Shown here: piece after piece, positions 27,109 to 36,196 of the stretch
How positions within the stretch are numbered: the first letter of the stretch is position 1
Layout of the letters: the number at the start of each line of letters is the position of its first letter
DNA from: Novipirellula galeiformis
GTDB lineage: Bacteria > Planctomycetota > Planctomycetia > Pirellulales > Pirellulaceae
Reading direction: 5' to 3'
Assembly (NCBI RefSeq): GCF_007860095.1
Contig: NZ_SJPT01000018.1
Location: 1-61,114 of the forward strand
DNA: 61,114 nt
Translations under genes and position numbers: made by a program
Notes under the pieces: model-generated
What the model was told of the DNA's origin: nothing
The model's database searches: none
What the model saw: only the letters and a program-made list of their open reading frames with translations

Positions 27109-28634
27109 TGCGTTTTCCTAGATCATCAGGGATTCTTTGCCATATAACCAGTTTGCCTACCGCGAGCGAAGCTCGTGAATATGGCATTGGTGACCTGGGT
27201 AAGGCGTCGTACGCATTCGTCGACTATTTACAAGCGGCCGGACAAACCATTTGGCAGGTGTTGCCATTGGGGCCTCCCGCGGCTGGCGATTCGCCCTACA
27301 GCAGTTATTCTGCGTTCGCAGGCAACCCGCTGCTGATTAGCCTCGACATGCTCGTCGAAGAAGGTTGGTTAAGCGAGCATGACATCGCGTTGCCGTCGGG
27401 ATTGAGCACTCCACGGGCACAGGTCGATTATGCCTTGGTTAGTGAATTCAAGTTGCCCGTGTTGCGAAAAGCGTTTGACAATTTTTGCGAACGCGGCAGC
27501 CAGCAGCAGCGCGAGGACTTCGATCGCTTTATTGAATTGAACGCTTGGTGGCTGGACGACTTCGGTCGCTTCGAAGCCTTGATGCGGCATTTCGGCAAGG
27601 CGGATTGGACCCAGTGGCCCGCCGAACTTGTTCGTCATGCAGCGGGGCCTGAATTCGAGCAAACCATCGAGACTTGGGACGCTAAACTTAGTAGCGAAAT
27701 CCAGTTTGCCGAGTTCCAGCAATTCGTTTTTGATTCCCAGTGGCGGCGACTGAAACAATACGCCAATGATCGCAACGTGCGGGTCTATGGCGACATGCCC
27801 ATTTTCGTCGCTCATGAAAGCGCTGATGTCTGGGCCAACCAATCCATCTTCTGTTTAGCTGAATCGGGTAAGCCGACGCTCGTAGCCGGGGTACCACCGG
27901 ATTACTTTAGCAAAACAGGTCAGCTCTGGGGTAACCCTCAGTATCGCTGGGATGTGTTGGAACAAACCGATTACCGTTGGTGGGTCCAGCGTTTTGGTTA
28001 CGCGTTCCAGCAATTCGACTTGTTGCGAATCGATCACTTCCGCGGCTTCGAAGCGTATTGGGAAATTCCTGCTAGCGCGAAAACGGCCGTTGGCGGCAAG
28101 TGGGTCGAGGGACCTAAAGAAAAGGTATTCGATGCGGCTCGTGAAAAGCTCGGGGAGTTGGCGTTGATCGCCGAAGACCTTGGCATGATCACCGAATCGG
28201 TTCACGAACTTCGCGACCGTCTTGGATTTCCAGGCATGCGGGTGTTGCAGTTCGGATTTGATGTGAAGGAGGATGATTTCCATCGTCCCAGCACCTATCC
28301 GGAACACTCGGTCGCCTACACCGGCACGCACGATAATGACACCGTGATGGGGTGGTATAAAGCACGTAAAGTAGCCAAGGGGCAAGAAGATTTATTAGCG
28401 GAGGTCGTCACCAGCGATACCGACATCCATCTTCAATTGATTGCTGCGGTGCTTCATTCGGCATCGGACACCGCGATCATTCCGGTCCAAGACATCCTGG
28501 GGCTCGGCAACGAAGCGCGAATGAATATGCCGGGATTGGCCGATGGGAATTGGGCTTGGCGATTGATGCCGGGACAATTGACCGACCCGGTTGCGAAAAC
28601 GATCGGTGAAATGACACGAAACGCGGGGCGTTGA
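27108..28634 (+). CDS. malQ: 4-alpha-glucanotransferase (amylomaltase)
   Basis: A 508-residue GH77 enzyme that transfers maltosyl and longer units between alpha-1,4-glucans, recycling the short dextrins left by phosphorylase and GlgX. Visible landmarks: [11 protein letters not shown] at the N-terminus, [20 protein letters not shown], the nucleophile Asp in [13 protein letters not shown], the acid/base Glu in LIAEDLG, and [12 protein letters not shown] 27108 overlaps the glgP stop, so it is preferred to an earlier in-frame start at 27078 inside glgP. The stop overlaps the TTG start of the next gene (TTGA), giving a three-gene coupled operon. Confidence 0.97.
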   Translation: MRFPRSSGILCHITSLPTASEAREYGIGDLGKASYAFVDYLQAAGQTIWQVLPLGPPAAGDSPYSSYSAFAGNPLLISLDMLVEEGWLSEHDIALPSGLSTPRAQVDYALVSEFKLPVLRKAFDNFCERGSQQQREDFDRFIELNAWWLDDFGRFEALMRHFGKADWTQWPAELVRHAAGPEFEQTIETWDAKLSSEIQFAEFQQFVFDSQWRRLKQYANDRNVRVYGDMPIFVAHESADVWANQSIFCLAESGKPTLVAGVPPDYFSKTGQLWGNPQYRWDVLEQTDYRWWVQRFGYAFQQFDLLRIDHFRGFEAYWEIPASAKTAVGGKWVEGPKEKVFDAAREKLGELALIAEDLGMITESVHELRDRLGFPGMRVLQFGFDVKEDDFHRPSTYPEHSVAYTGTHDNDTVMGWYKARKVAKGQEDLLAEVVTSDTDIHLQLIAAVLHSASDTAIIPVQDILGLGNEARMNMPGLADGNWAWRLMPGQLTDPVAKTIGEMTRNAGR

Positions 28635-29104
28635 GCAACGTGAAGATTTGGATCGACGCTGATGCGGCACCTCAAGACGTTAAACAGATTGTTTTTCGTG
28701 CCGCTAAACGATTGGACGTTGAAACGATCTTGGTTGCTAACCGCCCGCTCGATGTGCCACCGGCCCTGACGATGGTCCGGTCGGTGGTGGTCCGTGACGG
28801 GGCTGATCAAGCCGACCGTTACATTGAAATGCATAGCGAACGCCATGACATTGCCATCACCGCTGATTTGCCATTGGCGGGCTTATTGGTGGAAAAAGGT
28901 GTCTTTGTGATCGACCCTCGCGGTGATGAATACTCGCCCAATACGATTGCGTCGCGTCTCTCGATGCGGAACTTTATGGACGATTTGCGAGGCGAGGGAA
29001 TGGTGGTCGGCCGCACATCCCCGTACGGCGATGCCGATAAGAAGGCATTCGCTGCGACGTTCGATCGATTGCTAACCAAGGCATTGCGAATCGCGAGCAA
29101 GTGA
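28631..29104 (+). CDS. DUF188 (YaiI/YqxD-type) protein
   Basis: A 157-residue DUF188 protein. Family landmarks: [33 protein letters not shown], and [11 protein letters not shown], with acidic residues arranged as in PIN-like nuclease folds, then MRNFMDDLR near the C-terminus. No activity is established for the family. Translation appears to start at TTG 28631, whose codon overlaps the malQ stop (TTGA); a GTG three codons later is an alternative. It is the third gene of the glgP-malQ operon, an unusual setting that suggests convenience rather than a role in glycogen metabolism. Confidence 0.9.
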   Translation: MSNVKIWIDADAAPQDVKQIVFRAAKRLDVETILVANRPLDVPPALTMVRSVVVRDGADQADRYIEMHSERHDIAITADLPLAGLLVEKGVFVIDPRGDEYSPNTIASRLSMRNFMDDLRGEGMVVGRTSPYGDADKKAFAATFDRLLTKALRIASK

Positions 29105-29303
29105 GTCACCGTATCGCTGGTTCGGCCCCGCTGCAGCACATCGTCTTTCTTGCAAAGCGAGCGAAACCCGGGCGAGACCAGGGACTGGCAAGTGCAGCCA
29201 GGTTGATCCTCAGACGCCGCGACGCTCCGGCACCGTTCCCAGGGCAGGGAATTTGGCCACAGGGGGATTTCTGCAAACCGTAGCAGACACGCCCCGACAA
29301 AAC

Positions 29304-29371
29304 GGTGGCTATCGTCGCCGGATGGTGGGAATGCGTTGAAACATTCCACGCTCTGGCGAGCGTAGCTATGG
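29304..29371. repeat. Imperfect palindrome (possible REP-like element)
   Basis: GGTGGCTATCGTCGCCGG at the left and CTGGCGAGCGTAGCTATGG at the right are imperfect reverse complements. They enclose a tighter hairpin, GTGGGAATG with CATTCCAC around CGTTGAAA. It lies in the 343-bp gap after the glgP operon, which otherwise holds no gene. The TAGCTA core resembles the inner arms of the element at 11451-11555, so they may belong to one family; that is a weak inference. Confidence 0.5.
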
Positions 29372-29447
29372 CGAAATCGATTTTTGTTGGACGCGTCTTG
29401 GCAACATCCGCTACGATGACTTTTGGCAATCATGGGGGTGCGCTCGA

Positions 29448-30206
29448 ATGTCCAATCCATCGGAATCGGATCGCAGAAAACCAACGTTGCGAGCGGCGCT
29501 CGTTTCGCCAACGGCGATTTCGAATTTGGTCGCCTCGCTATCGTTGGTCGCTTGCGTGATGTTACCGCATTCGGTCGGGTGCAACGATGAGTCATTGCGA
29601 CCGATTGAGATTATGGGGGCCGAGGCCGCGGAGGGGAGACCGCTGATCACGCTCACGTTCTTCTGGCCTTACGTGTTTGGCCTGGGCACGTTTCTCCTGT
29701 TTATCGCCCTTGTCGTCGTTCGCCCTCGACAAATTGAACGCTTCTTGATTGCGCTGCCAATCGGATTTTCTTTGTATCTGTTTGCGATTTGGCTTTTGTT
29801 GTTGTTCAGCAGCACGAGCGAAAGCCGGGTCGCCATGGTCTGTGCCGCCATCGTCATCCCCTCGGCTACCCTCGTTGGTATCCGCATGACATGGTTTTGG
29901 ATGGAAGGACAAAAGGTTGCCGCGGCGACGTGGGCACAAACCTACCTCAGTGTTCTGGCGATCTTTTCGCTGCGATGGTTTTGGATGATGCCGATTAAGC
30001 GTCTGTTGTACGGAGGCGTCTTATCCATGATTGCCGTAACCATGATTATGATTGCATCGTGGACGTGGACGTCATGGGCCAAGCATGACTTGGCGGACGA
30101 AAACCATCCGGCCGAACCGTTCCAATTGTCACTCCAGCAAATCATTTTCGGTATTCTGTTCATCGCGATCGCGATGACGTACTGGCGTTTTATGGAAGCG
30201 CAATAA
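29448..30206 (+). CDS. Multi-pass membrane protein of unknown function
   Basis: A 252-residue protein with about six hydrophobic segments, including LVASLSLVACVMLPHSVGC, FFWPYVFGLGTFLLFIALVV, FLIALPIGFSLYLFAIWLLL, VAMVCAAIVIPSATLVGI and ISIGILFIAIAMTYW-type C-terminal helix (IIFGILFIAIAMTYW). No domain is recognised and there is no catalytic motif. A G-rich patch (GGGGGTG) lies about 7 nt before ATG 29448 and could serve as a ribosome site. It is monocistronic. Confidence 0.75.
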   Translation: MSNPSESDRRKPTLRAALVSPTAISNLVASLSLVACVMLPHSVGCNDESLRPIEIMGAEAAEGRPLITLTFFWPYVFGLGTFLLFIALVVVRPRQIERFLIALPIGFSLYLFAIWLLLLFSSTSESRVAMVCAAIVIPSATLVGIRMTWFWMEGQKVAAATWAQTYLSVLAIFSLRWFWMMPIKRLLYGGVLSMIAVTMIMIASWTWTSWAKHDLADENHPAEPFQLSLQQIIFGILFIAIAMTYWRFMEAQ

Positions 30207-30464
30207 TGGGGAACATGCCAATGCGTACCGCCCACGCAACTTTGCGGGTAAGCGTCACGCCTTGGGGTTGGGGGATCGGGTTGTTGATCAGACGCGTTTC
30301 AACCTTCAGCGATGGTTTGCCTGCGTCGCCTGCGAACCTGTGTCGCCTGCTAACATGCCCCGCAGTTCACAGAATCGATCGTCATCGACCCCAACGAAAT
30401 ACGGTTTCTCGTGGCGCATTCAAGCGAGGCTGAATCAGGCCCGCTTTCGTTCATTCGCTCCGAT

Positions 30465-31766
30465 TCAGCGGGGTGACGTATCTGCGAGAGGTTCAAAGGG
30501 AGATGGAGTGTTCGACAACTCGATCCGTTTTGCGGCAGTGGGCATTGTGACCGTTTCCACGCCCTTTGCCAGGGTGATATTCGAAACGTTGATCCAATCG
30601 CAATTCGCTCCGTAAATGCCGCGGCGAGCGTTGGAAACATAAACGTCGTGAATCACCGCACGCTTCACGAAGCGAGCGGGATTGTTTCGCGCTCCCAACT
30701 GCACAGCCGAGTCCGCAACCAACCCTTGTGAATCACCCACCTTGACCGGATCATTCGGCCGGAAGATCAAATCGGAAACAATACACGGTCCCCCATTACC
30801 AAGGTACACACCGCGAAGAACATTGCCTCGTATTTCACAGTGGTGGACACGAAAGCCTGTGGTTGTGTTTGTGCGAAATCCAAATGACATTGGGAAATCC
30901 GTTCGGCGGTTCGTCACGATGCAATTATCGATAACCACGCCCCCTATATGAGCCGCCTTGACCGCCGATTTCTGCACGTCCTCGAACGCGCAGTCCTCGA
31001 TCCGAAGTACGACATCGACGTCGGCGTCTGAGGGCATACTCACCGATGCTCGGATCGCGTCCGCATCGATGTCATTCAACTTGTCCGTTACCGTGAAAAT
31101 GTCGCGAAATGTACACCCCGTGATGCGACCGTTTGATGGAATCGTGACCGGCGTTAACGGGTTCGTGTCGTTAACGACGTCTCCGTAGCGGAATGCACCC
31201 ACAAACCCCTTGCCGATTGGTTTTCCATCGCCGTGATTTGAAATGTCTTGGAATCGGCTCGAACGCACCAACCAATCATTAACCCCATCGACACTGATCC
31301 AAAGGGGATAGAGATTTCCAACGCCCTTCTTCCCTGAGTGCACGTTCTGAATCACCCCATCGGAAAAGGCGAATCGATGCGACCCTTTATAGACGCGAAT
31401 CATTCCGGGATAGTTTGATTTGCCATTACCGTCAAACGTGATGCCGCGAATCGCGACATCCGCTGAAACGACTTGAATTAGCTCCCGTCGGGTTCCAGAA
31501 ATGACCGTAGCCTTGCCACACAGAACCGTCGGATTGCGGATCGCCACGGTTGAGTTAATGGTGTACGTGGCGCCGTCGACCAGCTTGACAACATTAGAAC
31601 GCGACACCGCAGCGATTAAGTTTGCTGTATCCGTGTCCGCATCACCCGAAGGCTGAATCGTCTCGTGAGCGCCCGATTCATCGGCAACCGCTGGTAACGG
31701 ATGCGCCGGCCATGAAATCAGGGCGAGGAGCATGGTGAAGCTCCGTAAAGTCGTCGAGACGTCCAT
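30465..31766 (-). CDS. Secreted right-handed beta-helix protein
   Basis: A 433-residue protein with a signal peptide (MLLALISWPAHPLPAVA) and repeated short beta-strands of the parallel beta-helix type: VAIRGITFDGNGKSNY, RITGCTFRDIFTVTD, RIEDCAFEDVQKSAV, GVVIDNCIVTNRR, GFRVHHCEIRGNVLRGVYLG. This fold is used by polysaccharide lyases, GH28-type hydrolases and surface adhesins. No catalytic motif for a specific lyase family is obvious, so the enzyme class is left open. It is monocistronic; the convergent plus-strand membrane protein gene ends 258 nt away. Confidence 0.82.
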   Translation of the reverse strand: MDVSTTLRSFTMLLALISWPAHPLPAVADESGAHETIQPSGDADTDTANLIAAVSRSNVVKLVDGATYTINSTVAIRNPTVLCGKATVISGTRRELIQVVSADVAIRGITFDGNGKSNYPGMIRVYKGSHRFAFSDGVIQNVHSGKKGVGNLYPLWISVDGVNDWLVRSSRFQDISNHGDGKPIGKGFVGAFRYGDVVNDTNPLTPVTIPSNGRITGCTFRDIFTVTDKLNDIDADAIRASVSMPSDADVDVVLRIEDCAFEDVQKSAVKAAHIGGVVIDNCIVTNRRTDFPMSFGFRTNTTTGFRVHHCEIRGNVLRGVYLGNGGPCIVSDLIFRPNDPVKVGDSQGLVADSAVQLGARNNPARFVKRAVIHDVYVSNARRGIYGANCDWINVSNITLAKGVETVTMPTAAKRIELSNTPSPFEPLADTSPR

Positions 31767-32085
31767 CTGATTTCTGAGTGATTCGCTGGTAGCTTGGAAT
31801 CGGCCGTTTTCGGGATCGGTGAAACGATTCTAAACGAACTTGCTATGTCGTTGGACATGCAGGCTCCGATTTCCGCTACGCAGATTTTCGATCGTTTTCC
31901 CGTAAACCCGTGTCATCTTTGACACCATGACAAATCGAGCCCTTCGAATCCTTGGATCGAATACTCGTTGGATCGAAGACTGCATTGCGAAAGACTCCTT
32001 CGTTCTACGGTGGAGTGGTGGGGGGCCGCTGTATCGGTTTCAAATCCAGCCATGCAACGCAGGGGGGGGCAACGCAGGGGGAGCA

Positions 32086-32115
32086 ACGCAGCGGGGCCCG
32101 ACGCAGCGGGGCCCG
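32086..32115. repeat. 15-bp exact tandem repeat in a GC-rich cluster
   Basis: ACGCAGCGGGGCCCG occurs at 32086-32100 and again at 32101-32115. Two related, G-run-containing copies (CAACGCAGGGGG) lie just upstream, giving a degenerate array of about four units. Confidence 0.85.
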
Positions 32116-32454
32116 ACGCTTCTCTGCGCAGGGAAATAAAACGGTCTTGATAGCAATGTCAATGCGGTCAAATAGGAATTCAGGGAAGGCCTAGCACTTC
32201 GGGGGGGCGTGGAGGGCTTTCTAACGTGCCATTTCTTCTGGGGCCGCATTGCCAAGGGGCCGGTGGCTGGATCCTAAGCATCCCCGTTGGACCCAGAATG
32301 TGGTTGGACGCAGAACCTCGTTTTTGCCGTCTTGCGTGGAAAAACAGAGCAATTTGGCAAATGCGGGAGCGAACGTGCTCGTCACCTTGGAGACTTCTGG
32401 GAAATCCTCCCCTAACCATTACGAATCGATGCATCAAAATGGGATACAATAGGC

Positions 32455-32460
32455 TATAAT
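32455..32460 (+). promoter_or_regulatory. Candidate -10 box of second cytochrome operon
   Basis: A consensus TATAAT at 32455-32460, 142 bp upstream of ATG 32602, in an otherwise GC-rich region. No good -35 hexamer is at the standard spacing, so this is only a candidate. Confidence 0.3.
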
Positions 32461-32601
32461 GAACGCCCCACCCCGATCCCGACCCTGCTGCTGCCCCTTC
32501 CTGCCCGGTTTGATTCGCTTCCCGAGATGATTCGTATGTGTATCATTGCTCAGGATTTGACGCCCCCCGACAGACAGTCCTGCCCCACTCGAGTGGACTT
32601 T

Positions 32602-34842
32602 ATGCTCACCATCATTCGACATTGTCGCAATTCGTTCTGGCTCGCGTTGAGCATCGCTGCTTCGTTGGTTTCCGCCTCAGCTGCAGCCGAGGTACCTCTC
32701 AGCTTTGAACTCGATATCCAACCGATTTTGTCGGCACAATCTTGCAATTCGGGCGCTTGTCACGGGAAGCAACGGGGCCAAAACGGCTTCCAACTATCGT
32801 TGTTAGGGTTTGATCCCGAATTCGACCACGCTGCGGTAACCCGCGAGGCTCGAGGGCGACGGATCTTCCCCGCATCACCGGAGAACAGCCTGCTGCTTCT
32901 CAAAGCGACAGCCGAATTACCGCACGGTGGCGGACGAAAGATCGAGCGGGGCTCGGAAGACTATCAAATGTTGAAGCAGTGGATCCGCCAAGGAGCGCCG
33001 CGTCGCGTTGAAGGCGAGCCGGTGCTCGAGAAAGTGACACTCGAGCGCACTTCCTTTTCGCTTTCGCCAAAGGAGTCTCAACCGTTGCGAGTGACGGCGC
33101 ATTACAGTGACCAATCGACGCGTGATGTCACCCGGTTGGCCACCTATCTCTCGAACGACGATGCCATCGTTTCGGTCGACGCCAACGGCGTCATTCAAGC
33201 CGGTGATTTACCTGGTGAAACGGCGGTGATGGCGCGTTACATGTACCACATCGAAGTGGTCAACGTCGCAATTCCTCAAACGGAACCGTTGCCGGCTTCC
33301 TTGTTCGAATCGTTGCCGCGAAACGGTTTCATTGACGAATTGGTTTACGAAAAACTGCAATCACTGGGAATCGAGCCCTCGTCGGTGGTTGACGATCATG
33401 TCTTCTTGCGGCGAGCCAGCCTCGATTTGATTGGCCGCTTGCCAACGGCCGAAGAAGCTCGTGAGTTTCTCGATGGCAGCGAGAGTGAAAGCCCAGCGGA
33501 CCTCAGAGCCCAGCTCGTCGACCGACTGCTCGAGCGGCCTGAGTTTGCCGACCATTGGGCCGGATATTGGGCCGACCTGTTGCGCCCGAATCCTTACCGC
33601 GTCGGCATCAAAGCGGTGATGAATTACGACAACTGGATTCGCCAACAATTTCGTGACAACGCACCCTACGACACCTTCGTTCGCCAACTCGTGACGGCCA
33701 AAGGCAGCACATGGCAAAATGGTGCCGCAACCCTTTATCGCGATCGACGCAGCCCCGACGAAGTGGCTACCATGGTCAGCCAATTGTTTCTTGGGATTCG
33801 ACTGGACTGCGCCAAGTGTCACCACCATCCGTTTGAAAAGTGGAGCCAGCAAAACTTTTACGAATTTGCTGCCTTCTTCTCCAAGGTCGGTCATAAGGGC
33901 ACCGGATTGTCGCCACCTATCTCCGGAGGCGAAGAAGTGGTGTACACATCAACCCGTGGATCGGTGCGGCACCCGTTGACCCAAGAGCAAATGACGCCGA
34001 CGCCTCTGTTCGAGATCGCTGGGCTGGATGATGCCAACACGACCGACGCCAGCAGCGAAGAACCGGTTGACCCCCGTGATGCGCTGGCCGACTGGATGAC
34101 ATCAACGGACAACGAATTCTTTGCTCAAGTGCAAGTCAATCGAACTTGGGCCATGTTGTTGGGACGCGGCTTGGTCGAGCCTGTGGATGATTTGCGTAGC
34201 ACCAATCCCGCGACGAATCCGGCGTTACTAAATGCCTTGGCGGCTGATTTTCAAGCCTCTGGATACGACTTCAAACACTTGCTCAAGACGATCACATTGT
34301 CGCGAGTCTACCTGCACAGTTCCGAACCGACCGCGTCCAATGTCGGTGACCACTCGAACTATTCACGGCACTACCGTCGCCGATTGCGAGCCGAGGTTTT
34401 GCTGGACGCGGTCGCCGATGTTACGGAGGTTCCCGAGGCATTCCAAGGGATGCCACCAGAGTCACGTGCCAACCAAGTTTGGACGACTCGGGTCAACTCG
34501 ATATTTTTGGATACCTTTGGACGCCCCAACGAGAACCAAGATCCACCCTGTGAGCGGACTCCTGAATCGACCGTTACCCAGGCGCTGCATCTAATGAACT
34601 CTCAACAGCTCGACCAGCGAGTGCGGTCTGACAACGGTCGCGCCGCCCGATTGGCTAGCAGCGAAATGACGGCGCAACAGATTGTCGACGAACTGTATTT
34701 GTCCGTGTTCTCGCGGTATCCCGTCGCGAGCGAGCAAGCGTACGCTGCAAAGCTGATTACTGAGGCAACGGACCGCCGCAGTGTGATCGAAGACATTATG
34801 TGGGCCATGCTCAATTCCCCAGAATTCTCAATCCTCAATTAG
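32602..34842 (+). CDS. DUF1549/DUF1553 protein with Big2-like domain
   Basis: A 746-residue exported protein. A signal peptide (FWLALSIAASLVSASAAAE) leads to a segment with CNSGACHGKQRGQNGF, a CxxCH haem-type motif. Then comes an Ig-like Big2-type domain (DVTRLATYLSNDDAIVSVDA), DUF1549 with CAKCHHHPFEKW, and DUF1553 (VNRTWAMLLGRGLVEPVDDL). Compared with the 13104-16214 protein it lacks the long central beta insert and adds the Big2-like domain, so it is another subfamily. ATG 32602 places the signal peptide at the N-terminus; an upstream in-frame start at 32527 does not. It leads a three-gene operon with DUF1501 and a PPC-like protein. Confidence 0.9.
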   Translation: MLTIIRHCRNSFWLALSIAASLVSASAAAEVPLSFELDIQPILSAQSCNSGACHGKQRGQNGFQLSLLGFDPEFDHAAVTREARGRRIFPASPENSLLLLKATAELPHGGGRKIERGSEDYQMLKQWIRQGAPRRVEGEPVLEKVTLERTSFSLSPKESQPLRVTAHYSDQSTRDVTRLATYLSNDDAIVSVDANGVIQAGDLPGETAVMARYMYHIEVVNVAIPQTEPLPASLFESLPRNGFIDELVYEKLQSLGIEPSSVVDDHVFLRRASLDLIGRLPTAEEAREFLDGSESESPADLRAQLVDRLLERPEFADHWAGYWADLLRPNPYRVGIKAVMNYDNWIRQQFRDNAPYDTFVRQLVTAKGSTWQNGAATLYRDRRSPDEVATMVSQLFLGIRLDCAKCHHHPFEKWSQQNFYEFAAFFSKVGHKGTGLSPPISGGEEVVYTSTRGSVRHPLTQEQMTPTPLFEIAGLDDANTTDASSEEPVDPRDALADWMTSTDNEFFAQVQVNRTWAMLLGRGLVEPVDDLRSTNPATNPALLNALAADFQASGYDFKHLLKTITLSRVYLHSSEPTASNVGDHSNYSRHYRRRLRAEVLLDAVADVTEVPEAFQGMPPESRANQVWTTRVNSIFLDTFGRPNENQDPPCERTPESTVTQALHLMNSQQLDQRVRSDNGRAARLASSEMTAQQIVDELYLSVFSRYPVASEQAYAAKLITEATDRRSVIEDIMWAMLNSPEFSILN

Positions 34843-34852
34843 GTACGGAACC

Positions 34853-36196
34853 ATGACGACACGCCCCCTGCCGAACTGTGACGGCATCACTCGCCGCGAC
34901 GGACTGAAACTCGGATTGCAAGGCTTGATCGCCGGAGGTCTCGCCGGTGCGCTGCGTGCAACTTCGGCTCAGGCCAGCCAAGCGCAACCGTCGACACTCA
35001 AAAAACAAGCCGATGCGTGCATCTTGATTTGGATGGATGGAGGCCCGAGTCACTACGAGACATTTGACCCGAAACCCGAAGCACCCATCGAAATTCGTGG
35101 TAAGTTCGAGCCGATCGCCACGCAAACCCCCGGAATTTACTTTTCGGAACCGATGAAGCGTTTGGCCGCGATCTCGGATGATTTGGCAATCGTCCGTTCG
35201 ATCCGACATGACCAAGGTAACCATGGTGCGGGAAATCATTACATGATGACTGGGGCGCCAACACGAATTCCGGTTGGTTGTGGCGCGTTTGTCAGTTTTC
35301 ACCCCAGTCTAGGGAGCGTGGTGTCGCACCAGATCGGTGCCCCCGACGGCATCCCCGCCTACTTTTCGATCCCCAGCATGTCGCGTTCGGGCGGTCCCAA
35401 TTTTCTCGGTGCCAAACATGCCCCCTTTGTCGTCCCCGATAATCCAAATAGCGAGAAGTTTCGGGTTCGTGACGTCACGATTCCCAACGGCTTGACCGAC
35501 GCGCGTTTTGCGTCACGCCAACAGATTCGTAAGGAAATCGATAAACTGATGCGGATCAAGGACGCAGCCGCGGCCGATCCGGTGATGGCGGCAGATGAGT
35601 TTTATGCTCAAGGGATGGAATTGGTCAGCAGCCCGCAATCGCAAGCTGCCTTTGACATTCACGCCGAGCCCGACAGCGTTCGCGACGCCTACGGTCGCAA
35701 TGCCTTCGGTCAACAAGCGTTGCTGGCGCGTCGCTTGGTTAGCGCTGGCGTGCCCTTTGTCACGCTTGCGCAAGGCGGCTGGGATCACCACCGCGACCTG
35801 TTCAATGCGTATGACAAAAAGATGCCCTCCTTCGAGGCCACGATCGCAGCGTTGGTGTCGGATCTCAAGGACCGTGGCATGCTCGAGCGGACATTAGTGA
35901 TCGCGTTGGGTGAATTCGGACGCACGCCGAAGATCAATAAAGACGGTGGTCGAGATCATTGGTCCAATGCGATGAGTGTGATGTTTGCGGGCGGCGGAAC
36001 ATCGGGAGGCCAAGTCATTGGTGCAACCGATCGCCATGGTTACGCCGCGGTCGAACGGGTGCTGGCTCCCGAGAATTTTGTCTCGACCGTCTATCGCAAA
36101 CTCGGTATCGATCCTGGGCAAATGTTGAATTCACCTGAAGGCCGACCTGTGCATTTGGTCAGCGACGAGACGCCGATTTCGGAATTGATGAGCTGA
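34853..36196 (+). CDS. DUF1501 protein, Tat leader
   Basis: A 447-residue DUF1501 protein, 10 nt after its cytochrome partner. The leader TRRDGLKLGLQGLIAGGLAG is a Tat-type signal. Motifs shared with the 11632 paralog include ILIWMDGGPSHYETFDPKPE, GGWDHHRDLFNAY, VIALGEFGRTPKIN and GGRDHWSNAMSV. Its chemical activity is not established. The pre-start sequence GGTACGGAACC offers a moderate ribosome site. The stop codon overlaps the next start (TGATG). Confidence 0.93.
   Translation: MTTRPLPNCDGITRRDGLKLGLQGLIAGGLAGALRATSAQASQAQPSTLKKQADACILIWMDGGPSHYETFDPKPEAPIEIRGKFEPIATQTPGIYFSEPMKRLAAISDDLAIVRSIRHDQGNHGAGNHYMMTGAPTRIPVGCGAFVSFHPSLGSVVSHQIGAPDGIPAYFSIPSMSRSGGPNFLGAKHAPFVVPDNPNSEKFRVRDVTIPNGLTDARFASRQQIRKEIDKLMRIKDAAAADPVMAADEFYAQGMELVSSPQSQAAFDIHAEPDSVRDAYGRNAFGQQALLARRLVSAGVPFVTLAQGGWDHHRDLFNAYDKKMPSFEATIAALVSDLKDRGMLERTLVIALGEFGRTPKINKDGGRDHWSNAMSVMFAGGGTSGGQVIGATDRHGYAAVERVLAPENFVSTVYRKLGIDPGQMLNSPEGRPVHLVSDETPISELMS

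Larger units (their letters stand above)
31767..32601. other. 0.8-kb intergenic region with GC-rich repeats
   Basis: Divergent gap between the beta-helix gene (minus) and the second cytochrome operon (plus). It contains GC-rich degenerate CAACGCAGGGGG units at about 32054-32119 and a TATAAT box at 32455. The frame of the downstream gene is open from 32527, but the signal peptide begins only at 32602. No other gene is seen. Confidence 0.5.
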
